Shown: positions 17,463 through 25,973 of the stretch, piece after piece
Layout: every line of letters begins with the position of its first letter
Numbering within the stretch: position 1 is the stretch's first letter
DNA from: JAHEJA01 sp965657215
Lineage (GTDB): Bacteria > Pseudomonadota > Alphaproteobacteria > Rhodobacterales > Rhodobacteraceae
Reading direction: 5' to 3'
Assembly (NCBI GenBank): GCA_965657215.1
Contig: CBFHNR010000013.1
Location: forward strand, 1 to 64,000
Length of the DNA: 64,000 bases
Translations under genes and position numbers: made by a program
The notes under the pieces: generated by a model
Told to the model about the DNA's origin: nothing
Database searches by the model: none
Seen by the model: the letters and a program-made list of their open reading frames with translations, nothing else

Positions 17463-17504
17463 CTCGGGGCATATCGATTGCCCCGAGGTACTATCCTATA
17501 GGAT
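17463..17504. repeat. Inverted repeat and 12-base palindrome between urtA and the IMPase gene
   Basis: A perfect 9-bp inverted repeat, CTCGGGGCA / TGCCCCGAG with a 7-base loop (17463-17487), is followed six bases later by the perfect palindrome ATCCTATAGGAT (17493-17504). The hairpin may end the IMPase transcript, although no U-run follows on either strand. The palindrome could be a protein-binding site. Confidence 0.5.
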
Positions 17505-17518
17505 ACATGTTTTGGCTG

Positions 17519-18400
17519 TTAGGCGGCTGTGTTCTCAGACGTCAGAAAATCCAGATGATCCTTGACGCGGTGCCAGGTTTCTTCATTACACGCCGCTAGC
17601 AAATAGCCATCCCGCGTCTTGGTTGAATATTGCGTTCCGTCTAACATACGCACGTAGCCACCTGCGCGTTCGACGAGTAGGGTTCCTGCTGCATGATCCC
17701 AAGGGTTCAATTTCGCAGAGAGCGCAAAGTGAACACCCCCTTGCGCAAGCGTACGATATTCGTGACAGGAACAGCGGAGCACAGAAATGATGCCAAAATC
17801 TGGGATCATGGGCGCCAATTGTGCTTGGATATCTTTTTCCATCAAATGCATGTGGATATAGCCATTCAGACCGCTGATGTCTCGGCTCTCGGCGGTGCGT
17901 ACAGATCTCGTGCTTCCAGAGCTCGTGACCCGGCGGGTGGGTTTGTCGCCTGTATCGGCCATCAAATAGTCATCCAAGATTGGATCATAATGAAGACCGA
18001 ACACCGGCGTTCCAAAACGGGTCACTGATAAAATGACACCAAAGGTTGTCAATCCATGCACAAAGTTGGCAGTGCCATCTACTGGATCAATAATGAATGT
18101 CAATTCCGCATGATCAATTTTGTCCCGCAATTCTGGCGTTTTGGAAATGGCCTCTTCGCCGACAACCAAAGCAGAGGGAAATAACCGCAAAAGGCCACGC
18201 GTTATCATTGCTTCGGCTTCGATGTCCGCTTCTGTCACAAGATCGTTGAAATTTGATTTTTCTGAAACGGAGCCTGACGACAGGTTGCGAAATCGTGGCA
18301 AAATCTCAGCACGCGCCGCCCGCCGGATGAGATTGACGACTTGAGTTTGTTGAGCAGGTGTCAAAGCTGGCGTGATAACTTGGGGCAACGCAGAGGTCAT
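17519..18400 (-). CDS. Inositol monophosphatase family protein
   Basis: The 293-residue Mg-dependent phosphatase has the family metal-binding motifs: VGEEAISK (glutamate), FIIDPVDGTANFVHGL (D-x-D-G-T) and WDHAAGTLLVERAGG. Members hydrolyse inositol-1-phosphate, histidinol phosphate or 3'(2'),5'-bisphosphonucleotides; which one applies is not clear from motifs. I chose the ATG at 18400, preceded by AGGAATTTCTC; the frame is open to 18499 but that part overlaps the ABC permease gene. It is the third gene of a minus-strand run after the ABC ATPase and permease. Confidence 0.85.
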   Translation of the reverse strand: MTSALPQVITPALTPAQQTQVVNLIRRAARAEILPRFRNLSSGSVSEKSNFNDLVTEADIEAEAMITRGLLRLFPSALVVGEEAISKTPELRDKIDHAELTFIIDPVDGTANFVHGLTTFGVILSVTRFGTPVFGLHYDPILDDYLMADTGDKPTRRVTSSGSTRSVRTAESRDISGLNGYIHMHLMEKDIQAQLAPMIPDFGIISVLRCSCHEYRTLAQGGVHFALSAKLNPWDHAAGTLLVERAGGYVRMLDGTQYSTKTRDGYLLAACNEETWHRVKDHLDFLTSENTAA

Positions 18401-18461
18401 GAGAAATTCCTTTTCTATATGATTCACAAATTGGCATTCTGCGTCGCAGAATTCAATCTTC

Positions 18462-20972
18462 CTACTCGCGCGATCGGAGCATTTTCGCCGGTTTTGCACG
18501 CAGGGCTCTCAGAGCAAATCCCAGCCCCGCAGCGAGGTTTGTAAATATTCCCCCAAAAACAATGGCCAAGGCGACAGGCCACATAATGGCAAAGTCCAAA
18601 TCCATAACAAAGGTCAGAACGGCCCAACCCCCAAGAACCCCAGCGCCGAGAGCAACGAGTCCCGCACTTGCCCCTAACACAGCGGATCGGAGGGCGAAAC
18701 TCACCAGGATTTGCCGTCGCGTTGCACCTAATGTCTTGAGCACAGCCGCCTCATAAGCACGCGTATGTTCATTAGAGGCTGCAGATCCGATCAACACCAA
18801 AAACCCGGTGAGCAAGCTCGCGGCGGCGCCGTAGGAGGTCGCGGATGCGATGGACCCCAATAATGTCGAAACCCTATCAATGGCGTCTTTGATGCGGATG
18901 GCGGTGATGTTCGGGAATGTCTTGGACAGCTGTCGCAAAATGCGGGCTTCTTCATCAGGTTCTGCATAAACTGTGGCGATAAACGAATGTGGTGCACCTG
19001 CTAAGGCGCTTGGGTTTATCGACATAACGAACCCGATGCCCGCTGTCGAAAAATCCACGATACGAAAGCTCGTTATGGTCGCGGTGATGTCACGCCCCAT
19101 AATGTTCAATGTGAGTGTATCACCCAAAGACAGCCCCATTTCTTCGGCTTCTTCTGCGGCGAAGCTGACCTGAGCCGCGCCAGTATAGTCAGCTGGCCAC
19201 CAGTCCCCTTCGGTTATCGTTGTATTCGGCGGAGGTGTCGCGGAATAGGTCAGGCCTCTATCCCCCTCAATAACCCAGTGATCTCCAACAACGTCACGCG
19301 CGGGTTGTCCATTGATTTGGCTGATAATGCCACGCAACATCGGGGCCGCATCAACACGACTTACGGCGTCATCTTCATTTAATATTGAGGAGAATTCAGG
19401 CATCTGTGATTTCTGAATATCGACGAAAAAGAATGATGGGGCGACCTCTGGCAAATCTTGTTCTATCGCCGCTCTGAGGTTGCCATCAATTTGACCAATA
19501 GAGGCAAGGACCGATAGCCCGAGACCCAGTGACAAAACCACAGAGACAGCACCTTCGGATTGCCCACTGATCGCAGACAAGCTCCATCTTAGCTTGGGGC
19601 GTCCTTTTGAGAGTGGTGCAATCTTGCGGCTCAGAAACCGAGTGACTAAGGCGGACAGGGCCAGAATGAACAACGCGCCCAAGATGCCAATGGCCGCCCA
19701 TATCGTGAGCTTAACTGATCCGATAAACCAACTCGCCGATGCAAGGAGGGCGACAAACACAACGAGGATCGCGACGAGATATTTGGCTGACGGAACGGTA
19801 AACCCAGTAAGTCCTCCATCCCGAAACAGAGTTGAGGCCTTTATGTTTTCTGTCATGGCGAGGGGCCAGAGCGTAAATATGATAGCCGTCAACGCGCCAT
19901 AGAGTGCAGCCTCAAAAATGGGCCGAGCATAGACGCCAACCGAGATCGGGAAAGGTAATGAGGCTTCTAGCAATGGGGCGATTAAGATTGGAATGCCAAC
20001 ACCAAGACAGATGCCGAGAAGAATTCCAAAGATCGATATTGCCATGATTTGCAGGAAATAGATTTGAAAAATGGTTCTGTTTGCCGCACCGATGCTACGC
20101 AATGTTGCGATGACGGTTGTTTTGCGCTGCATATAGGTGCGCACAGCAGCCGAGACACCAATCCCGCCAACCGCAAGTCCCGATAGTCCGACAAGGATCA
20201 AAAATGATCCCAGCCGTTCCACAAATTCGGCAATCCCTGGTGCTCCGTTCCGGGCATCTCGCCATCTGAGACCAGAATTCGGGAAAGCTGTTGAAATGCT
20301 GGCTTCAAGGCGGTCGTAGTCCACTGGGCCGTCAAAGGTGAGCCTGTATTTTGTGGTGAACAAGGTGCCCTCTGCCAAGAGGCCTGTGTCCCTCAAATCC
20401 TCAGTATAGACTAAGGTTCGCGGCCCAAGTCCAAACCCATCCCCCGCGCCATCAGGATAAGAGATCAGGACGCCGCCAAGCCTGAATTCACCGGTACCAA
20501 GCCAGACAGAGTCCCCTGTTTTCAATCCAAGCCGGTCACTTAGAACGCGCTCCATGACAATCCCTCGATCAGCGAGGGCTTGATCCAAAGGAAGATCATT
20601 TTCTAAGACCACTTTGCCCAACAGGGGATAGGCTGAATCGATCCCCTTGATCTGGGTCAGCGCAGTTTCAAATGTCTCATCATATTCAACCCGCGCCATG
20701 GATCGGAAATCAACCACTTCTGAAACGGCTGTTGCATTTGCGTCAAACCAGGCGCGTTCCTCAGGGGATGCAAAACGATAGGTGAATTCTGCCTCACCAT
20801 CCCCCCCGAGCAAAACCGCCCCTTGTTGCGTCAAGGCCGCGTCAATCGCGCTTCTTATAGAGCCGACACCTGCAATCGCAGCAACGCCCAAAGCGAGACA
20901 CGCAATTAGAATTTTGAACCCGTATAAGCCTGCTCGTAATTCACGTTTTGCAATCCGAAGGGCAAGGGTCAT
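18462..20972 (-). CDS. FtsX-like ABC transporter permease (YbbP type)
   Basis: The 836-residue inner-membrane permease has an N-terminal transmembrane helix, a large periplasmic domain, three helices around residues 255-365, a further mid-protein pair of helices, a second periplasmic domain, and three C-terminal helices ending in ALRAKPAKMLRSRE. This two-FtsX-domain, ten-helix layout is that of YbbP. It overlaps its ATPase gene by 4 bases (ATGA) and forms a full exporter/mechanotransmission complex with it. The location beside a TesA esterase mirrors the ybbP-ybbA/tesA arrangement of Escherichia coli. Substrate not established; a link to lipid or lipoprotein handling is inferred. Confidence 0.9.
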   Translation of the reverse strand: MTLALRIAKRELRAGLYGFKILIACLALGVAAIAGVGSIRSAIDAALTQQGAVLLGGDGEAEFTYRFASPEERAWFDANATAVSEVVDFRSMARVEYDETFETALTQIKGIDSAYPLLGKVVLENDLPLDQALADRGIVMERVLSDRLGLKTGDSVWLGTGEFRLGGVLISYPDGAGDGFGLGPRTLVYTEDLRDTGLLAEGTLFTTKYRLTFDGPVDYDRLEASISTAFPNSGLRWRDARNGAPGIAEFVERLGSFLILVGLSGLAVGGIGVSAAVRTYMQRKTTVIATLRSIGAANRTIFQIYFLQIMAISIFGILLGICLGVGIPILIAPLLEASLPFPISVGVYARPIFEAALYGALTAIIFTLWPLAMTENIKASTLFRDGGLTGFTVPSAKYLVAILVVFVALLASASWFIGSVKLTIWAAIGILGALFILALSALVTRFLSRKIAPLSKGRPKLRWSLSAISGQSEGAVSVVLSLGLGLSVLASIGQIDGNLRAAIEQDLPEVAPSFFFVDIQKSQMPEFSSILNEDDAVSRVDAAPMLRGIISQINGQPARDVVGDHWVIEGDRGLTYSATPPPNTTITEGDWWPADYTGAAQVSFAAEEAEEMGLSLGDTLTLNIMGRDITATITSFRIVDFSTAGIGFVMSINPSALAGAPHSFIATVYAEPDEEARILRQLSKTFPNITAIRIKDAIDRVSTLLGSIASATSYGAAASLLTGFLVLIGSAASNEHTRAYEAAVLKTLGATRRQILVSFALRSAVLGASAGLVALGAGVLGGWAVLTFVMDLDFAIMWPVALAIVFGGIFTNLAAGLGFALRALRAKPAKMLRSRE

Positions 20973-21655
20973 TGCGTTGATCCATCGGTGTCAATTGCGC
21001 CGTCCCGCAGGCGGACAATACGATCGCATCTCTGAGCCAGCTCAGGGGCATGCGTGACCAAAATCAACGTTGAGCCAAATTCATCGCGCAAGTTGAACAA
21101 GAGATCCATGATAGCGGTGCCGTTGGGGCCATCTAGGTTGCCCGTCGGTTCATCGGCTAACAAGATTTGCGGTCGTGTCACAACCGCACGCGCCAAAGCG
21201 GTGCGCTGTTGTTCACCACCAGACATCTGTGCGGGCATATGATCTACGCGGTGTTCTAACCCAACAAGCCGCAACACATCGCGCGCCTTGTCAAAGGCAT
21301 CAGGATCGCCTTTTAATTCTAGCGGCGTGGCGACGTTTTCAAGGGCCGTCATGGTGGGGATCAAGTGAAACGATTGAAACACAATCCCCATGTGATCGCG
21401 GCGAAATAGGGCGAGGTCATCTTCTGAGAGATGGGTTATGTTTTTGCCGCAGACTGTGATCTGACCTGAGGTGGCTTGCTCTAGTCCGCCTAATAGCATG
21501 AGAAGCGAGGATTTGCCCGACCCAGATGGCCCGATCAGGCCCACACTTTGTGATTTCTCGACATCTAGGGAGATGTTTTTCAAAATCGTGATTTGTCCTG
21601 CATTGCTTCTGAGCGATAAAGATACATCTTTAAGGGAAAGAATAGGATCAGACAT
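20969..21655 (-). CDS. ABC transporter ATP-binding protein (YbbA/LolD type)
   Basis: The 228-residue ATPase has Walker A GPSGSGKSS, Q-loop VFQSFHLIP, signature MSGGEQQRTALARA, Walker B ILLADEPTGNLD and the H-loop VTHAPELA. The EPTGNLD form marks the LolD/MacB/YbbA group that pairs with FtsX-type permeases. Its start codon ATG (21655-21653) shares bases with the start codon of the divergent tesA (21654-21656), leaving no spacer between the two genes. Confidence 0.93.
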   Translation of the reverse strand: MSDPILSLKDVSLSLRSNAGQITILKNISLDVEKSQSVGLIGPSGSGKSSLLMLLGGLEQATSGQITVCGKNITHLSEDDLALFRRDHMGIVFQSFHLIPTMTALENVATPLELKGDPDAFDKARDVLRLVGLEHRVDHMPAQMSGGEQQRTALARAVVTRPQILLADEPTGNLDGPNGTAIMDLLFNLRDEFGSTLILVTHAPELAQRCDRIVRLRDGAIDTDGSTQ

Positions 21656-22355
21656 GTCAATTAATCGCCTTTTAGGTCACTTCTTTAGAACATATGGGGT
21701 CTTGAAGCAGAGCAGCAAGGTGGCCTGCTTAGTATTTTTGGCAAGTACGTTTGCGGCTCATGCCCAAACAAAATCAGTGCTCATGTTGGGCGATAGTTTG
21801 ACCCAAGGCTATGGATTGTTGGAACAAGACGGGCTTGTTCCACAAATGCGCGACTGGCTCAAAGAGCAAGGCCTCACTGTTCGGGTGATTAATGGGGGCG
21901 TTTCAGGCGATACAACTGCAGGAGGGTTGGAGCGATTTGAATGGTCTTTGACACCTGATGTTGGTGCCGTGGTTATCGCCTTAGGAAGCAATGATATGCT
22001 GAGAGGTATTGCCCCAGAGGTGACGCGGCAAAATTTGAAAAACCTTCTCGATATTGCGCGGGCCAAGGATTTGAAAGTGTTGTTGATTGGGGTCCTTGCC
22101 CCTTTGAACTACGGTCCTGCGTATAAAGAAGACTTTGATCGTATTTTCCCCGATCTCGCGCGTGATTATGGCACCCTCTATGTTGATACGTTTTTCACTC
22201 CTTTACTGGAGCAAAGTGATGATATTTCTCAAATGAAGGCGTTTATGCAATCAGACGGGCTTCACCCCAATGCGGCAGGTGTTGCTAATATTGTTGAGTA
22301 TATCGGTCCAAAAGTGGCGCAGCTCGTAACTGAAATGGGTAAAAATCAAAATTAG
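21654..22355 (+). CDS. tesA: TesA-type arylesterase / lysophospholipase (SGNH hydrolase)
   Basis: The 233-residue product has a signal-peptide-like N-terminus (hydrophobic VACLVFLASTFAAHA), then the SGNH blocks: LMLGDSLTQGYG with the nucleophile Ser, NGGVSGDTTAGG, GSNDMLRG, and DGLHPNAAG with the catalytic Asp and His. It is expected to be a periplasmic esterase, thioesterase or lysophospholipase. The ATG at 21654 is preceded by AGGATCAG, and its position within the divergent ATPase start codon is unusual; a TTG near 21702 just before the hydrophobic segment is an alternative start. The neighbourhood with the YbbA-YbbP pair is conserved across Proteobacteria. Confidence 0.88.
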   Translation: MSINRLLGHFFRTYGVLKQSSKVACLVFLASTFAAHAQTKSVLMLGDSLTQGYGLLEQDGLVPQMRDWLKEQGLTVRVINGGVSGDTTAGGLERFEWSLTPDVGAVVIALGSNDMLRGIAPEVTRQNLKNLLDIARAKDLKVLLIGVLAPLNYGPAYKEDFDRIFPDLARDYGTLYVDTFFTPLLEQSDDISQMKAFMQSDGLHPNAAGVANIVEYIGPKVAQLVTEMGKNQN

Positions 22356-22499
22356 TAAGCGCTGCGATACTTTTATGACGGTTTTTTGGTGCTCGGTTCA
22401 ATACCATTACCCTTTTTCGGACGATTTCTGCCCCAATGCGCAAGAGAAAAACTTCTTGAATGGTGTTAATTTGCTGCATCATCAAAAGGGTTTTGACGG

Positions 22500-22877
22500 A
22501 TGGGGCACGCAAAAAGACATGTATCACAACATCAAGCTGAGGCTTCTGAGCCTTGGATCTTGGTTCTGGGGGATACCTATCACGACTGGATCACATTCTG
22601 CCCAGAGGGGATGTCGGAGACCGCACGCGTGAGTTTCGCGCATTCTGCGAAGGATGCGATTGGAAAAATTCGTCAGGAACCAGTCGGGCCATCAGTGATT
22701 CTAATTGATGCAGATGATTTGGGTGGATTAGAGCAAGCCATGCAATGTCAGCGCCGCATTTCAAGCGCAGCCATATATGGCAAGTGTTTCATTAAATCGC
22801 GCTCCGTCGTGCTGTCGCAAGATTCTGATGCTGTGCCATTGATGTTGGCGTCGCCAAATGTCACACGCATCCAGTAA
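22500..22877 (+). CDS. Hypothetical protein, 125 residues
   Basis: I do not recognise this product. A loosely placed AAGGG precedes the ATG by about nine bases. The sequence alternates short strands and helices (WILVLGDTYHDW, SVILIDADDLGGLEQAMQCQRRI, SRSVVLSQDSDAVPLML), which vaguely resembles a receiver-like or Rossmann-like small domain, but no phosphoacceptor pattern is convincing. It is flanked by tesA upstream and an AT-rich 238-base spacer downstream. It may be a real gene or a chance frame. Confidence 0.4.
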   Translation: MGHAKRHVSQHQAEASEPWILVLGDTYHDWITFCPEGMSETARVSFAHSAKDAIGKIRQEPVGPSVILIDADDLGGLEQAMQCQRRISSAAIYGKCFIKSRSVVLSQDSDAVPLMLASPNVTRIQ

Positions 22878-23115
22878 TATAGACTAAAGTATATATTACT
22901 AACTCTTGTGGTTAAATTTTTATACCTAATCTACCACGCGTTATTTGCAACTTTATGCTTAAAGCAACCTCGGACGTTCGCGCCGCTTTCTGAATGTAAC
23001 GAGTATGTTTTTTAACCGTAAGCAAGCTTGTATTTTTGTTTAATGAGTGATTTGGTTCACAGGGGAGGCATGTTGCCTCCCCTGTTTGTTTTGTGAATTT
23101 GTTTCTGAGGGTCCT

Positions 23116-23991
23116 ATGAAAATAGCCACGTCCGCTTATCCCATTTCTTGGCTCGACTCTTGGGATGATTATGTCCAAAAATTATCCAGTTGGGTAAAAG
23201 ACGCCCGTGACCACGGTGCTCAATTGCTTGTTTTTCCTGAATATGCAGCGATGGAGCTGGCAAGCTTGGATGGTCCAGAGAGTGCGGGCGATAGAGTGGC
23301 CTCGATGAAATCTGTGGCGTCATATTTTTCCGATTTCACAAAACTGCATCAGCAACTTGCCAAGCATTACGGCGTATATATCTTGTCTGGCTCCGCGCCA
23401 ATCCAAGACCAAGGCGCATTGGTAAATCGGTGTGGGCTGTTCACTCCTGATGGGTCGATTGGTTGGCAAGACAAACAAATCATGACGCGGTTTGAGCGGG
23501 ATGATTGGAAGGTGTCTGGCGGGGATGGATTGCAGGTCTTTGAAACTGCGCTGGGCCGCATCGGTGTTTTGATTTGCTACGACAGTGAATTTCCTCTCTT
23601 GGGGCGTGCACTTAGCAAAGTGGATGTGCTCTTGGTGCCCTCCTGTACCGAAGCTTTGTCTGGATATTGGCGTGTGCGCATTGGGTCCATGGCGCGGGCA
23701 CTGGAAAATCAATGCGCGGTGGTGATGTCCTCATTGCTTAGCAAGGATGATCGATTTTACGGTGTCGATGAAGCGACGGGAGCGGGCGGCGTTTTCTGTC
23801 CACCCGATAAGGGCTTTCCAGAATCAGGCGTGTTAGCGCTTGGCACGATTGGTGATGCAGGTTGGACCTATGCGACGATTGATACAGCCCAGATAGCAGA
23901 AGTGCGCAAAGATGGCGCTGTTTTGAACAGAAAACACTGGAGCGAGCAGATTCCACGCGCAATGACACCCCCAAGTCTCAAGTTAACCTGA
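23116..23991 (+). CDS. Carbon-nitrogen hydrolase (nitrilase superfamily)
   Basis: The 291-residue enzyme has the nitrilase-superfamily triad: Glu42 in LVFPEYAAME, Lys120 in WQDKQIMTRFE and Cys154 in VLICYDSEFP. It should hydrolyse an amide or nitrile C-N bond in the cytoplasm; the closest types are omega-amidase or N-carbamoyl/aliphatic amidases, and the substrate is not determined. The start ATG at 23116 follows GAGGGTCCT; an open frame from 23047 is unlikely to be translated. It is upstream of infA, with an 84-base gap that contains a 6-bp hairpin (GCCCAC-CGTT-GTGGGC, 24035-24050). Confidence 0.88.
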   Translation: MKIATSAYPISWLDSWDDYVQKLSSWVKDARDHGAQLLVFPEYAAMELASLDGPESAGDRVASMKSVASYFSDFTKLHQQLAKHYGVYILSGSAPIQDQGALVNRCGLFTPDGSIGWQDKQIMTRFERDDWKVSGGDGLQVFETALGRIGVLICYDSEFPLLGRALSKVDVLLVPSCTEALSGYWRVRIGSMARALENQCAVVMSSLLSKDDRFYGVDEATGAGGVFCPPDKGFPESGVLALGTIGDAGWTYATIDTAQIAEVRKDGAVLNRKHWSEQIPRAMTPPSLKLT

Positions 23992-24075
23992 ATTCCCCTT
24001 GATTAATTGGAAAAATAGATACATCTAGACCCACGCCCACCGTTGTGGGCACAATCGTTATGTGAAGGAGACAAC

Positions 24076-24294
24076 ATGGCCAAGGAAGAATTGCTCGAAT
24101 TTCCCGGTGTCGTAAAGGAACTCCTGCCTAATGCGACGTTTCGGGTCGAGCTAGAAAACGGCCATGAAATCATTGCACATACGGCAGGCAAAATGCGCAA
24201 AAACCGCATTCGTGTTTTGGCAGGGGACAAAGTCCAAGTTGAAATGACGCCTTATGACCTTACCAAAGGTCGCATCAACTATCGTTTCAAATAA
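24076..24294 (+). CDS. infA: Translation initiation factor IF-1
   Basis: The 72-residue OB-fold protein is unmistakable: MAKEELLEFPGVVKELLPNA, FRVELENGHEIIAHTAGKMRKNRIRVLAGDKVQVE and LTKGRINYRFK. It binds the ribosomal A site during initiation. The ATG at 24076 has GAAGGAGACAAC in front. It starts the infA-maf-rng cluster, a gene order conserved in Rhodobacterales. Confidence 0.98.
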   Translation: MAKEELLEFPGVVKELLPNATFRVELENGHEIIAHTAGKMRKNRIRVLAGDKVQVEMTPYDLTKGRINYRFK

Positions 24295-24297
24295 GCC

Positions 24298-24876
24298 TTG
24301 AAACTCGTTCTAGGATCAGGAAGTCCGCGCCGCAAGGAATTGCTGGCGCAAATTGGCGTTTCTGCATCAGACGTGCGACCCCCGAATGTGGATGAAACAC
24401 CTTTGAAAGGTGAATTGCCGCGCGACTATTGCCGACGTGTCACACGATCCAAAGCCGATGCCGTTGTATTGCACGACGGCGAGGTCGCTTTGGTCGGGGA
24501 TACAACGGTTGCTTTGGGACGGCGCATTCTGGGAAAACCTGAGGATCGCCGCGAAGCAGAGCAGTTTCTAAAGGCGCTTTCTGGTCGGCGTCATCGGGTT
24601 ATTACGGCTATTGCGGTTCGCACAGCTGATCGTGTCTGGGAAAAAGATGTCGTGAGCCTCGTGCGGATGAAGAATTTGTCCCAAGCCGACATTGACGCCT
24701 ATCTCGACACCAATGATTGGCAAGGGAAAGCAGGCGGTTACGGAATTCAGGGGCCAGCGGCCGCCTTTGTTCCGTGGATTAGCGGATCCTATAGCGCTAT
24801 TATGGGTCTACCGGTTGCTGAGACAGCGGCACTTTTGCAGACGGCTGGGTTTACATTATTCAAGGAGCTTCCATGA
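24298..24876 (+). CDS. maf: Maf family nucleoside triphosphate pyrophosphatase
   Basis: The 192-residue protein begins with the Maf loop LVLGSGSPRRKELLAQIGV and contains VDETPLKGE, RVTRSKA, LVGDTTVALGRRILGKP and GKAGGYGIQGPAA, the family signature set. Maf proteins hydrolyse dTTP, UTP or modified nucleotides in the cytoplasm. The start is a TTG at 24298, three bases after infA, with the ribosome binding region inside the infA end. It overlaps the RNase gene by four bases (ATGA). Confidence 0.93.
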   Translation: MKLVLGSGSPRRKELLAQIGVSASDVRPPNVDETPLKGELPRDYCRRVTRSKADAVVLHDGEVALVGDTTVALGRRILGKPEDRREAEQFLKALSGRRHRVITAIAVRTADRVWEKDVVSLVRMKNLSQADIDAYLDTNDWQGKAGGYGIQGPAAAFVPWISGSYSAIMGLPVAETAALLQTAGFTLFKELP

Positions 24877-25886
24877 AGGGGCGTCAGATATTCCTAGACC
24901 ATTATCAGGGTCGTGAAGCCGCGGCACTTATGGTTGATGGCAAGCTAAGTGATTTCCTAATGGCCACGGATGGTCCTGCACCGGGTACGATTTATCGGGC
25001 CATCGCAGATCGACCAATCAAAGGTCAGGGGGGTATGTTCCTAAAGACTCCTGATGGCTCCGCGTTTTTGCGTCAGATCAAGGGCTTGTCCACGGGGCAG
25101 TCGCTCTTGGTTCAAGTGACAGGCTATGCCGAAGCAGGAAAAGCCATTCCCGTTACGAATAAGGTTCTGTTCAAAAGCCGCTATGTCATCGTGACGCCAA
25201 ATGCGCCGGGATTGAATGTGTCGCGCTCTATTAAGGACGATGAACGTCGCGATGAGCTTGTTGGGGTTATCCGCAATGGGTTTGGCGAATTTGATCATGG
25301 AATGATTTTGCGATCCGCGTGTTGGAAGGCTGAGGATGACGATATTCTCGATGATGCCAATGAAATGTTGGCTCTGGCCAATTCTGTGATGGCAGATGAC
25401 CAAGGCGACTCAGAGTTATTGGTTGAAGCTGATGGCCCCCACACCCAAGCATGGCGGGATTGGAGTGATCCTGCTGACGTTGACACGGCTGAAGGCTGTT
25501 TCGAATATGGCGGCGTTTTAGATCAGCTCGATTTACTCGCCTCTGACTATGTGTCTATGTCAGGCGGGCATTACTATATCGAACCAACGCGCGCTTGTAT
25601 CACAGTGGATGTGAACACGGGCGCGGATACGTCCCCTGCCGCCGCGTTGAAGGCAAATATCGCCATGGCGAAGGATTTACCCCGTCAATTGCGCATGCGC
25701 GGATTAGGCGGACAAATCGTCATTGACCCCGCGCCTATGGCGAAGAAAGATCGCCGCCAATTGGAAACCGTGATCAAAGCCTCGCTTCGTCAGGATACAG
25801 TTGAAACCAATTTTGTCGGTTGGACCACGATGGGTTTGATCGAATTGCAACGCGCGCGCGTGCGGGCCCCTATCGATTTTTCATGA
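24873..25886 (+). CDS. Minimal ribonuclease E/G family protein
   Basis: The 337-residue protein is a short RNase E/G relative. The two metal-binding aspartates are visible: Asp246 in CITVDVNTG and Asp285 in QIVIDPAP, in the order and spacing of the RNase E DNase-I-like subdomain. The C-terminal zinc-link and small domain of full RNase E/G are absent, and the N-terminal S1 part is divergent. This compact form is usual in the Rhodobacterales infA-maf cluster, where it is often followed by yacG; no yacG is seen here. Likely role is RNA processing, but activity of the short form is inferred. Confidence 0.85.
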   Translation: MKGRQIFLDHYQGREAAALMVDGKLSDFLMATDGPAPGTIYRAIADRPIKGQGGMFLKTPDGSAFLRQIKGLSTGQSLLVQVTGYAEAGKAIPVTNKVLFKSRYVIVTPNAPGLNVSRSIKDDERRDELVGVIRNGFGEFDHGMILRSACWKAEDDDILDDANEMLALANSVMADDQGDSELLVEADGPHTQAWRDWSDPADVDTAEGCFEYGGVLDQLDLLASDYVSMSGGHYYIEPTRACITVDVNTGADTSPAAALKANIAMAKDLPRQLRMRGLGGQIVIDPAPMAKKDRRQLETVIKASLRQDTVETNFVGWTTMGLIELQRARVRAPIDFS

Positions 25887-25909
25887 AAAAAGGGGGCAGT
25901 CTGCCCCCC
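25885..25909 (-). terminator. Rho-independent terminator of leuA, overlapping the rng stop codon
   Basis: On the minus strand the stem GGGGGCA/TGCCCCC with a three-base loop is followed by TTTTTT. The U-run end touches the stop codon of the convergent RNase gene. It lies about 65 bases after leuA. On the plus strand the tail is poor in T, so it mainly serves leuA. Confidence 0.8.
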
Positions 25910-25914
25910 TCTTG

Positions 25915-25968
25915 GCTCCGCCAATTCACCCCCTGAGGATATTTCTAAAAAGAAGAAACCAAGGGGTG
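25915..25968. repeat. Intergenic ATATTTCTAAAAAGAAGAAAC element
   Basis: The spacer between rng and leuA carries CACCCCCTGAGGATATTTCTAAAAAGAAGAAACCAAGGGG, a variant of the short intergenic elements common in Rhodobacterales. It has an internal TTTCT..AGAA dyad and an outer CCCC..GGGG pair, so it can fold on both strands. It may be related to the AAAATACTC elements listed elsewhere in the window. Confidence 0.45.
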
Positions 25969-25973
25969 ATGAG

